From Prinia subflava (Eukaryota > Chordata > Aves > Passeriformes > Cisticolidae): 64,000 nucleotides of DNA. The stretch lies in NCBI RefSeq assembly GCF_021018805.1, contig NW_026960607.1:3412501-3476500 (forward strand), given 5' to 3'. A model generated the notes under the pieces. It was given only the letters and a program-made list of their open reading frames with translations. It was not told the origin of the DNA and did not search any database. This document shows positions 50,990 through 60,328 of this stretch, piece by piece. The first letter of the stretch is position 1, and each line of letters opens with the position of its first letter. The position numbers were made by a program, and so were the translations under genes.

Positions 50990-52480
50990 GCACCGCTGAA
51001 GACTGTGTCTTCTTGTTCTATCAGTTGCTGCTTGAAGAACAAGACTAACTCTCACTTTACTATAACTACCTTTCAGGGAGTTGTAGTGATAATGTTACTT
51101 CTGAATCTCTTTTTCTCTAGGCCAAACAACTTCAGCTCTTCCAGCTAGTATTTATAGGGCTAGTGTTCTAAGCTTCTCACTAGCTTTGTTGCTTTCTTTT
51201 GACACGCTCAAGCATCTTAATGTCTTTTTTAAACTGAGGGGCTCAGAACTGGGCACAGTACTCAAGGAGTGGCCTCACCAATGCTAAGTGGCCTCACCAA
51301 TGCTATGTGTAAGGAAAGGATGACCTTTCTGCTTCTGCTGGCCACATTATTCTCAATACAGCCTACGATATTGTTAGCTTTGGCCATCAGGGCATACTGC
51401 TGGCTCATATTTAGTTGGTTATCAACTAGCACTTTCAGGTCTTTTTCTGCTTGGGTACTGTCTAGCTACACTACCTTCAACTTGTAAGGTTGCAGGGGGT
51501 TATTGTGGCTAAAATGCAACACCTGGGATTTGGACTTATTAAACGTTATCTTCTTGGATTTTGCTTATCTATCTAATCATTTTAGGTTTCTCTACAGAGT
51601 CTTCTTACTCTCTAACAGATGGACACGTGCTCTCAGCTTAGTGTCATCTGTAAATTTACTAATGAAGGACTCAATATTTTCATCTGTGTTATTAATAAAT
51701 ATAATAAATAGAACTGGCTTCAGCACAGACTTTTGAGGGACACCACTGGTGGCTGGTTGCCTGCTGGATGCAGCACTATTCGTTACTACCCTCTGGGCTT
51801 GGGTATCTAGCCAGTTCTTAACTTAGCAAAGAGTGTTCTTGTATAAGCTGTGGGAAACAGTGTCAAAGACTTTGCTGAAGTCTGAATAGACAACATAAAC
51901 AACTTTTCATGTATCTACCAGGCAGGTCACCTGGTCAGAGAAGGAGGCTAGTGGGGTCGAACACTACTTACTTCTCTTAAGCTCATGCTGGCTGGGTCTG
52001 ATACTCTGTTTATCTCATCAGTGCTGCACAATAGCTCTCAGTATAAACTGCTTTATCATCTTACTCGGTACTTTGGTCAGGCTAACTGGCATATAATTAC
52101 TAGGCTCTTCTCTACTCTTTATGAATGGGAATTACATTGGCTAGCTCTCAGTCATCTAGAACTTCACTAGTGAGTTGAGACTGTTGGTAGATGATAGAGT
52201 GGCTTTGCAAACTTATCAGTTAGCTCTCTTATCTCTTTGGGATGGATTTCATGTGAGTGGGCATTCAAGCAAATTACTACTTCTCTGACTACTTTGTTTT
52301 TGATAACAGGAGGACTATTCTGTTCTTTAAAAATATCTACTGACTCAGTATGACCACTGTCTTGAAGACAAGCTGTCTTCTCACTAAAGATAGCAGCAAA
52401 ACAAAGCATAAAGTACTTCTGCTTTCTCTTTGTCTGCAATTACTAATTTTCTTCTTACTTTGAATCATGTTCTAGATTGG
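50815..52480 (-). mobile_element. CR1 LINE fragment inside the nested ERV
   Basis: The plus strand reads as the reverse complement of a CR1 3' portion: ACAGAATTACAGAATCACTA at the start (the CR1 tail), CTCAGAACTGGGCACAGTAC, GGCCTCACCAATGCTA, TGCTGGCTCATATTTAG and TTAGTGTCATCTGTAAA. So the CR1 lies in the same sense as the ERV. It is about 1.65 kb, 5'-truncated, and broken by a 34-base T run at 50955-50988. Its differences from CR1 are mostly CC to CT on the plus strand, like its ERV surroundings. Confidence 0.8.
50955..50988. repeat. Poly-T tract in the CR1 fragment
   Basis: A run of 34 T replaces part of the CR1 3'-UTR. Confidence 0.9.
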
Positions 52481-52539
52481 CTAGGGGTTCTCTAGCGAGA
52501 AACTGCATAGGGTGATTAATTCTAAGTCACTTGTGTTCA

Positions 52540-52690
52540 TTATTTTAGAGTCAGTCAACTAGTGTAAAGTCTTCTGGCTTAGCAATTTTTCTTTTGCAGG
52601 ATCAACCTTTTAGACTTCTTTTATTAGGGTAGCTGTTACTGCAACTGTTTGCAGGCAAGTAGGTTATCTCTTAACTACTGGGTCTAGTAG
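52540..52690 (-). pseudogene. pol: pol remnant (RT-RNase H connection) of the nested ERV
   Basis: On the minus strand one frame reads VAVTATLIKE at about 52645-52616, like the segment joining reverse transcriptase and RNase H in gammaretroviral Pol, followed by in-frame stops. Most of pol is missing: no YMDD and no integrase motif was found, and CR1 sequence starts within about 100 bases. Confidence 0.5.
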
Positions 52691-52849
52691 TTTTGAGAGG
52701 TAGACCGTAGACTTTGATTCTCACTATCAGGGATCTATAGTCTCTCATGCTTTGCTTTTTTTTTTTTTTTTTCTTGGTCTGAATTTTTAGCTGGTGTCTA
52801 TTAAGGGCATCTTATGGTCTCTTGGGTGTCACAGTCTATTTTTTTTTTA

Positions 52850-53105
52850 TTTTTGCTATCTGGACTATCCGGGCTTCTTCTGGAGTGAACAGAACTATTA
52901 GAATAGAGTTTAACTCTCTCTAGAAATAACTATTTGGCCTCAGAAGCTGGTCTAGCTGGTTAGACATTCCAATGGGGTCTTCTACTAAACCCTCTCTCTT
53001 TCTTAGAGTCTTGGGCTTCAGGGGCTGTCAAAGGTGCATTTATAAATTTTAATCTTTTTAATTAATCTATAGGAACTTTTCTAAGGGGAAAGACCTCCTC
53101 TGTTC
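52850..53105 (-). pseudogene. gag: gag capsid remnant of the nested ERV
   Basis: On the minus strand the frame starting near 53100 contains FPLRKVP and NAPLT, like the start of gammaretroviral capsid, then a charged KKE stretch and an EDP/LDQ-like region. Several in-frame TAG/TAA stops fall where Trp or Gln would be expected. The match is to family features recalled by eye, not to an alignment. Confidence 0.5.
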
Positions 53106-54017
53106 TTGGTGCTTTGGATTGGGTGTTGTAATCTGTCTCTTCCTCTAAAACACCAGGTAGAGGGAGCAGTAGTGGAGACAGGCCAAGAGAAACACTGGGC
53201 AGGGGTGGTTCCCACTCGCAAGTGGGGAAGTGAGGGTATCACAATTGGTGAAGGGGAACTGTTGGAGAGGTTAAGGAAGAGACTGGAGGTACAGCTGGGG
53301 TAGGAGGGAGAGTTTGCATATTTTCACATTTTCATTACTTATAGTTTTCTAGCCAGCAGGCTGCATAAGATAGTGGTTTTACATCAGGGTCTTCTTGGGC
53401 TTAGAGATGTTGGTTTAACTGGTTACACATTTACTGAATTCAGGTCTTACACTATGGCTACTCTCTTTGTAATTTTAATCTCAGCTATATTCTTTTACTA
53501 TAATATGTCATCTTTATCTGGACTCTTTGTGGTCTTTTAAGGATATTATTGGTCTGACAATTGTTCTAGGGGGATGTTAGGGAGAATCTTCTTTACTGTC
53601 CTTTTGGAAGGGTCTGCTTGTTTACTATAACATCATCTCAGTTTTTAGGCCTTAAAATAAAAGGAAAAACGAAGTACTTTAACAGTGCTTCAATCTAAAC
53701 TGGAATATTCTAATTGGCAATCTAAACTTTAAGATAACTAAAGGTTGTCTGATCTCTCTCACAACTAAACATTCTGAATCTCTTTGCTGAACTTTAAAGG
53801 GTCAGAATCTAATTTCTTGGCAACCCACTTTTGACACTTTTTCGTCTGTCTCTTTTTAAAACTCTCTCTTGGCTATGACACTTACTACTATGAATCACAC
53901 CCATTGTTTTCTGCTAAGGGTATCTCTCTTAACTTTTCGACTTAAGTCTGAACTTCTTTCTAGGCTTTCTAGGCTTGGACCCCTGCTGAGTCTTGTTTGA
54001 ACTCTCTAACTTCACAA

Positions 54018-56905
54018 GGCTTAGGAGGCTTGAACTCCCTGCCAGGCTGAGGTCGAACGTCCTGCCGAGCCTCACACCTGAACTCCGGCCAAGCCCCCCT
54101 TGCCCCCTAGGCTTAGGAGACTCGAACTCCCTGCCGGGGTGAGGTCGAACGTCCTGCCGAGCCTCACACCCGAACTCCAGCCGAGTCCCCTTCGCCTCCC
54201 TTTCCTACAAGGCTTAGGAGGCTTGAACTCCCTGCCAGGCTGAGGTCGAACGTCCTGCCGAGCCTCACACCTGAACTCCGGCCAAGCCCCCCTTGCCCCC
54301 TAGACTTAGGAGACTCGAACTCCCTGCCGGGGTGAGGTCGAACGTCCTGCCGAGCCTCACACCCGAACTCCGGCCGAGTCCCCTTCGCCTCCCTTTCCTA
54401 CAAGGCTTAGGAGGCTTGAACTCCCTGCCAGGCTGAGGTCGAACATCCTGCCGAGCCTCACACCTGAACTCCGGCCAAGCCCCCCTTGCCCCCTAGGCTT
54501 AGGAGACTCGAACTCCCTGCCGGGGTGAGGTCGAACGTCCTGCCGAGCCTCACACCCGAACTCCGGCCGAGTCCCCTTCGCCTCCCTTTCCTACAAGGCT
54601 TAGGAGGCTTGAACTCCCTGCCAGGCTGAGGTCGAACGTCCTGCCGAGCCTCACACCTGAACTCCGGCCAAGCCCCCCTTGCCCCCTAGGCTTAGGAGAC
54701 TCGAACTCCCTGCCGGGGTGAGGTCGAACGTCCTGCCGAGCCTCACACCCGAACTCCGGCCGAGTCCCCTTCGCCTCCCTTTCCTACAAGGCTTAGGAGG
54801 CTTGAACTCCCGGCCAGGCTGAGGTCGAACATCCTGCCGAGCCTCACACCTGAACTCCGGCCAAGCCCCCCTTGCCCCCTAGGCTTAGGAGACTCGAACT
54901 CCCTGCCGGGGTGAGGTCGAACGTCCTGCCGAGCCTCACACCCGAACTCCGGCCGAGTCCCCTTCGCCTCCCTTTCCTACAAGGCTTAGGAGGCTTGAAC
55001 TCCCTGCCAGGCTGAGGTCGAACATCCTGCCGAGCCTCACACCTGAACTCCGGCCAAGCCCCCCTTGCCCCCTAGGCTTAGGAGACTCGAACTCCCTGCC
55101 GGGGTGAGGTCGAACGTCCTGCCGAGCCTCACACCCGAACTCCGGCCGAGTCCCCTTCGCCTCCCTTTCCTACAAGGCTTAGGAGGCTTGAACTCCCTGC
55201 CAGGCTGAGGTCGAACGTCCTGCCGAGCCTCACACCTGAACTCCGGCCAAGCCCCCCTTGCCCCCTAGGCTTAGGAGACTCGAACTCCCTGTCGGGGTGA
55301 GGTCGAACGTCCTGCCGAGCCTCACACCCGAACTCCGGCCGAGTCCCCTTCGCCTCCCTTTCCTACAAGGCTTAGGAGGCTTGAACTCCCTGCCAGGCTG
55401 AGGTCGAACATCCTGCCGAGCCTCACACCTGAACTCCGGCCAAGCCCCCCTTGCCCCCTAGGCTTAGGAGACTCGAACTCCCTGCCGGGGTGAGGTCGAA
55501 CGTCCTGCCGAGCCTCACACCCGAACTCCGGCCGAGTCCCCTTCGCCTCCCTTTCCTACAAGGCTTAGGAGGCTTGAACTCCCTGCCAGGCTGAGGTCGA
55601 ACGTCTTGCCGAGCCTCACACCTGAACTCCGGCCAAGCCCCCCTTGCCCCCTAGGCTTAGGAGACTCGAACTCCCTGTCGGGGTGAGGTCGAACGTCCTG
55701 CCGAGCCTCACACCCGAACTCCGGCCGAGTCCCCTTCGCCTCCCTTTCCTACAAGGCTTAGGAGGCTTGAACTCCCGGCCAGGCTGAGGTCGAACATCCT
55801 GCCGAGCCTCACACCTGAACTCCGGCCAAGCCCCCCTTGCCCCCTAGGCTTAGGAGACTCGAACTCCCTGCCGGGGTGAGGTCGAACGTCCTGCCGAGCC
55901 TCACACCCGAACTCCGGCCGAGTCCCCTTCGCCTCCCTTTCCTACAAGGCTTAGGAGGCTTGAACTCCCTGCCAGGCTGAGGTCGAACATCCTGCCGAGC
56001 CTCACACCTGAACTCCGGCCAAGCCCCCCTTGCCCCCTAGGCTTAGGAGACTCGAACTCCCTGCCGGGGTGAGGTCGAACGTCCTGCCGAGCCTCACACC
56101 CGAACTCCGGCCGAGTCCCCTTCGCCTCCCTTTCCTACAAGGCTTAGGAGGCTTGAACTCCCTGCCAGGCTGAGGTCGAACGTCCTGCCGAGCCTCACAC
56201 CTGAACTCCGGCCAAGCCCCCCTTGCCCCCTAGGCTTAGGAGACTCGAACTCCCTGTCGGGGTGAGGTCGAACGTCCTGCCGAGCCTCACACCCGAACTC
56301 CGGCCGAGTCCCCTTCGCCTCCCTTTCCTACAAGGCTTAGGAGGCTTGAACTCCCTGCCAGGCTGAGGTCGAACATCCTGCCGAGCCTCACACCTGAACT
56401 CCGGCCAAGCCCCCCTTGCCCCCTAGGCTTAGGAGACTCGAACTCCCTGCCGGGGTTAGGTCGAACGTCCTGCCGAGCCTCACACCCGAACTCCGGCCGA
56501 GTCCCCTTCGCCTCCCTTTCCTACAAGGCTTAGGAGGCTTGAACTCCCTGCCAGGCTGAGGTCGAACATCCTGCCGAGCCTCACACCTGAACTCCGGCCA
56601 AGCCCCCCTTGCCCCCTAGGCTTAGGAGACTCGAACTCCCTGCCGGGGTGAGGTCGAGCGTCCTGCCGAGCCTCACACCCGAACTCCGGCCGAGTCCCCT
56701 TCGCCTCCCTTTCCTACAAGGCTTAGGAGGCTTGAACTCCCTGCCAGGCTGAGGTCGAACATCCTGCCGAGCCTCACACCTGAACTCCGGCCAAGCCCCC
56801 CTTGCCCCCTAGGCTTAGGAGACTCGAACTCCCTGCCGGGGTGAGGTCGAACGTCCTGCCGAGCCTCACACCCGAACTCCGGCCGAGTCCCCTTCGCCTC
56901 CCTTT
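54018..56905. repeat. 193-bp tandem array, about 15 copies
   Basis: Units start every 193 bases exactly (54018, 54211, 54404, 54597, 54790 ... 56720). Each unit consists of two related halves of about 92 and 101 bp, both starting GGCTTAGGAG and carrying CGAACTCC/TGAACTCC, GAGGTCGAAC and CCTGCCGAGCCTCACACC. The second half ends in TTCGCCTCCCTTTCCTACAA. Copies are almost identical. Units 5-8 share rare variants with units 10-13, that is at a spacing of five units (965 bp). Degenerate traces extend left to about 53940. It is rich in C and CpG. Confidence 0.95.
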
Positions 56906-57059
56906 TTGTTTATCTGGCTGCTCTTTTTGTTTGCCTTTTTTTGCTCATAAATCTTGCTTGCCTTCTTGCTTGCCTGTCTGCTTTCATGTCTGCTTCCTCA
57001 CCTTTATGCCTGCTTTCCTGCTTGCTAATGATATCTTGCTTGCCCAGATATGCTTAAAC

Positions 57060-57700
57060 TCTCTTGGGGACAGCCCACCTGCCTCCTGGGACATCATGCC
57101 CTATCCTGCCAGGGGCTTCCCACTTGCCCTATTAGGGATCTTCCTTGCCTGCCTGTCAGGGCATCCTGCCCTGCCCGAGACTTTCTACCTGCCCTGCCAG
57201 GGACTTTTTCTCACCTGCCTACTGGGGCATCTTGTCTTGTTATGCCAGGGACATTACCTTGCACCTGCTCTGCCGGGGATCATCCCTCGCCTGCCTGATG
57301 GGGCATCCTGCTGTGCCAGGGATCTTCTTTCACTTGCCTTCTGGAGCAGCCCTGCCAGAGACCTCTCACCTGCCCTGCTGGGGTCTCCTCTCACCTGCCT
57401 TCTGGGGCAGCCCTGCCAGGGACATTACCTTCCCTGTTGGGGATCTCCTCTCATCTGCCTTCTGGGGCAGTGCTGCCAGGGACATTACCTTCCCTGTTGG
57501 GGATCTCCTCTCATCTGCCTTCTGGGGCAGCCCTGCCAGGGACCTCTCACCTGCCCTGCTGAGGTCTCCTCTCACCTGCCTTCTGGGGCAGCCCTGCCAG
57601 GGACATTACCTTCCCTGTTGGGGATCTCCTCTCATCTGCCTTCTGGGGCAGCCCTGCCAGGGACCTCTCACCTGCCCTGCCGAGGATCTTACCTCACACC
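57060..57700. repeat. 60-bp tandem array, about 10 copies
   Basis: Period 60 bp. The core unit contains CTGCCTTCTGGGGCAGCCCT, GCCAGGGACATTACCTTCCC and TGTTGGGGATCTCCTCTCAT; the copies towards 57060 are more degenerate. Because 60 is a multiple of 3, frames on both strands stay open with a 20-residue period. Confidence 0.92.
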
Positions 57701-58100
57701 TCAAGAGCCTTTGCACGCTCGATGGGGCCCTCCCCCAAGGAGGCGCCTCAGTCACTCTTCTATGCCATTCGCTTCCCGCCCGTTCTCGGACGGCACCCTC
57801 TCGGGAGACCGGAAACGCGATACTAGGGGGTCCACTTTCGCTCTGGGGGTCCGAGCTGCCGGCCCCCATCTCACTCAAGCACTCATTCACTCGCCTCCCA
57901 TTTCCGCCACGGATTTATCTCACCCATCTGGCGTTCTTCTGCTTTGCTTGGTCTCACGATGATCCCAGGGCCGATCCTGCGTTCTTCTGTGCTGCTTGGT
58001 CCCACGCTGATGCCAAGGTCCGGGGGTAGCCAGCGATTCCCAAGGATCCCTCGAAGCAGATGATCGTCTTCTTCGGGGGTGGTCCTTTGTGGGCGTGGCT
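57701..58100 (-). other. Leader region of the nested ERV
   Basis: Lies between the primer site and the 60-bp array. Fairly GC-rich with no hypermutation. A minus-strand frame (57606-57890) runs from here into the array; whether it was a gag start cannot be told. Confidence 0.4.
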
Positions 58101-58118
58101 ATCCCGGACGAGTCCCCA
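58101..58118 (-). other. Primer binding site, tRNA-Pro type
   Basis: On the minus strand TGGGGACTCGTCCGGGAT, one base different from the tRNA-Pro site TGGGGGCTCGTCCGGGAT of gammaretroviruses. It starts two bases after the LTR, which fixes both LTR edge and strand. Confidence 0.88.
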
Positions 58119-58120
58119 AT

Positions 58121-58896
58121 TGAAAAGAACAGGGCATATGCCTTTATTAATAGTCAGCTCTTTATTAAAGTGATCAGCTCTTTATTAAAATCATCAGCAG
58201 GATTGCAAAGTCCGATCGGAGTTTTCCACACTACTGCAGCCATCTGAAGGAGCAGGTGCTGTCCCAGTGGATGCTGAGTCCTTGTTCCCATAGAAACAGC
58301 TGGCAGTTCTCTCTGGTCAACCATCAGAAGGCAGAGCACTGGCAGTCAGCTCTTTGCCCTCAGGGAAAAGTTTCAAGAGTTTCCCATTCTCTGCATCAGT
58401 CAGCTCAGCTGGCCGGTTCCCATTCCATTCAGGCTCCTCACAGGACATGGCCAATCTTCAAACCAGGCCAGGAGGTGCATCCACTCCCCGCTCAGCCAGG
58501 GCACTATCCAATTCTCTTCTGACAAATCCAGCTTCCTGTCCTGGGGTGCAGTTTCCCCAAAAAAACCTCCCAGGATCCACGGGGGCGGCCCTGCCCTATC
58601 TGCATATCCAAATGCATATGCATTTGTCCTGGTCATAGCCGAAGTTACTCTTGCTAAATGAGGTAGTTACAAAGGACAATAGGGCTATCTAGGTGTGGGC
58701 AGCTTCTTTTCACATTTCAATTAGGTAGGGAAAAGTTGCCAGGCAACTTTCCTTCAGGGCAGCTCTCCCTACTCAGATTGTCTGGGGTGTGGGGGGGGGT
58801 GTTACTCTAGCCAGGAGAGGGTCAGTTGTGGGGTGGTTGTTTTGTTGTTGTTTTTTTTTTGGTTTTTTTTTGTTTTTTTTTCTTTCGTTCCTAACA
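58121..58896 (-). repeat. 5' LTR of the nested ERV
   Basis: On its own strand TGTTAGGAACGAAAG...GTTCTTTTCA, 776 bp. Two AATAAA-type signals near its 3' edge. Contains an A-rich stretch (T/G run on the plus strand, about 58847-58882) near its 5' end. Confidence 0.85.
58609..58626. promoter_or_regulatory. Palindrome with POU-dimer (MORE) motif
   Basis: Third intact copy of CAAATGCATATGCATTTG. Confidence 0.7.
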
Positions 58897-58899
58897 CCC

Positions 58900-59562
58900 C
58901 CACACCTCACCCCCCCCACTCCCTCTGTAGCGAACGTGGCCCCATGCAATCCCACCCACCCGTCGCTACCTTATCCCCAAACCCTGCAGCCACTAAACCC
59001 TCATGGTACTTCTGAGACACCCCATGGTAGCATAACGCTTTTACAGGCCTCGCAACCCTGTCCCAGCTGCGCCTCCCGTAGCCAGGTCTTGCAGCCCTGT
59101 CTACAGCACCCCACACCCCTGCAAAATGCCACTCCAAAACGCCAGAAAAAACACTCCTCATCTGAGGATAGTAGTGATACTGAGCTCAGTTCTGATGAAG
59201 ATGACATTGATCCATGGGCTTTAATTAAAATGGAAGCCACTCACGCAGGTGACTGGGAGTTGGCTCAGAAAATTTCTGCCTTCCCTGTGACTTATATAAA
59301 GGGAAAAAGAGGTGGTGCCTCCACTAAAATTATGTGGGAACCTAATACAAACAAAGAGCTCATAGAACTTCGAAAAGTAGCCAAAGAACACGGCAGAAGT
59401 TCACATATTTTTAAAAATTTCCTAGAAGCTATCTTCTCGGCACATGTTTTAATACCCCATGATGTTAAGAATATTGCTCACTGCCTCCTATCCCCGGCAG
59501 AATATATGCTATGGGAAAGACATTGGAAAAAACAATTAAAAACATTATCAGACACACGCTAA
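58900..59562 (+). pseudogene. gag: gag middle part: linker and capsid N-terminal domain
   Basis: Resumes gag after the nested ERV in the phase of 49683. It begins with a Pro/Thr-rich stretch, then a Ser/Glu/Asp-rich acidic run (SSSEDSSDTELSSDEDDIDP) and then the capsid N-terminal domain (DPWALIKMEA, PVTYIKG, MLWERHW). The frame meets a stop at 59560-59562 although homology continues in another frame: a single-base difference near 59556, in a short ACACAC stretch, is the likely cause. Confidence 0.75.
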
Positions 59563-60328
59563 AGATCCTAATAGGCAAAGTTTTTCAGTTGGACAGCTGG
59601 CTGGAGAAGGCAATTTGCAGAAACCCTCAGATCAAGCTAAAACTTTGTCTGAGGCAGCAATACAAGATTTGGCTATTGCAGCTAAGACTTCCTTACTTCT
59701 TACCCCAGATGACTCTATCCCTACCCTACACTTCTCTAATATTAAACAAGGAGTAGATGAAAGCTTTATCAAATTTGTGGACAGAATTAAAGATGCTCTG
59801 GATAAACAGATAGAGAGCATAGAGGCAAGAAAAGAACTGTTATGCAAACTTGCCATGAGCAATGCTAACGAACAATGTAAAACTATTCTGAGAGCCTTAC
59901 CCTTGGATACAGAACCTACCATAGAACAAATGGTGGAAAGCTGTACACGTCACCTCTCCACTGAAAACACAGTAGCCCAAGCAGTTGCTAAGGGTATTGC
60001 AGAAGGAGTTTCTGGTGCATTTGCAGTAGTGACTTCCCAAGACCAGACCCGCTGCTTTCACTGTGGAGACTTTGGACATTTTATAAAGGACTGTCCACAT
60101 AGGTCACCTATGCAAATTCCCCGTAACACTTACCACAGACCCCAAAATCAGCAGCGCTTCCAGCAGCGTTCGGGAAACTGCCAGCGGAGCGTGGTCAGGC
60201 TCCACGCCAAGACAACAAATCAAAAGCCATCCAGACCCAACCATGCATCATTCCAGGAGATGCCACGTCACAAGAAGGGGATCCAACATACAGAGCAATA
60301 CAGACGGGAACCCGGCGCCAGCTGGTAA
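59557..60328 (+). pseudogene. gag: gag 3' part: capsid C-terminal domain and nucleocapsid
   Basis: Continues capsid in the shifted frame, with a major homology region around QGVDESFIKFVDRIKDAL (near 59750-59805) and a typical helical capsid C-terminal domain. One CCHC zinc knuckle follows (CFHCGDFGHFIKDC, near 60052-60093), then a basic Arg/Gln/His-rich tail that binds RNA. Only one knuckle is recognisable where betaretroviruses usually have two. The frame ends at 60326-60328 and overlaps the pro frame from the slip site at 60172. Confidence 0.78.
60172..60178 (+). promoter_or_regulatory. gag-pro -1 ribosomal frameshift slip site
   Basis: GGGAAAC is phased in the gag frame as G GGA AAC, the X XXY YYZ form needed for -1 slippage. 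The same heptamer serves at gag-pro in Mason-Pfizer-type betaretroviruses. The -1 frame is open from here to the protease stop. Confidence 0.75.

Larger units (their letters stand above)
50470..53990 (-). other. Hypermutated interior of the nested ERV
   Basis: The plus strand has very few CC but ordinary numbers of GG, and is full of CT and CTA. In 53461-53580, for example, I count no CC but five GG runs. On the element's own strand this is loss of GG in favour of AG, turning TGG (Trp) codons into TAG. Alignment by eye to the CR1 consensus shows mostly CC-to-CT changes on the plus strand (CTCCAGG to TCTAGG, CACCTCC to TACTTCT). The LTRs and the tandem arrays are not affected. Confidence 0.7.
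49684..58896 (-). mobile_element. Nested class I (gammaretrovirus-like) ERV with satellite interior
   Basis: Bounded by two LTRs in minus orientation, with CCCC on both sides (49680-49683 and 58897-58900), a 4-bp duplication as expected for class I. In element order (right to left): LTR, Pro-type primer site, about 400 bp of leader, a 60-bp tandem array, a 193-bp tandem array, gag and pol remnants full of stops, a CR1 fragment, about 350 bp of unassigned sequence and the 3' LTR. It has no intact gene. The LTRs differ at only about 6-10 visible positions over roughly 700 aligned bases, so the insertion is young compared with the state of its interior. Confidence 0.85.

Noticed and set aside
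54018..56905. CRISPR-like array
   Set aside because: Units are contiguous with no unique spacers, the host is a vertebrate, and the unit is a 193-bp dimer: a tandem satellite.
56802..58029. Long plus-strand frames of 386 and 294 codons
   Set aside because: They run through the 193-bp and 60-bp tandem arrays, are antisense to the nested ERV, and translate to low-complexity repeats. The 60-bp period keeps frames open automatically.
49819..58638. Repeated 88- and 94-codon frames at 49819, 49917, 58256 and 58354
   Set aside because: They are identical because they lie in the two LTRs of one provirus; LTR sequence, not genes.
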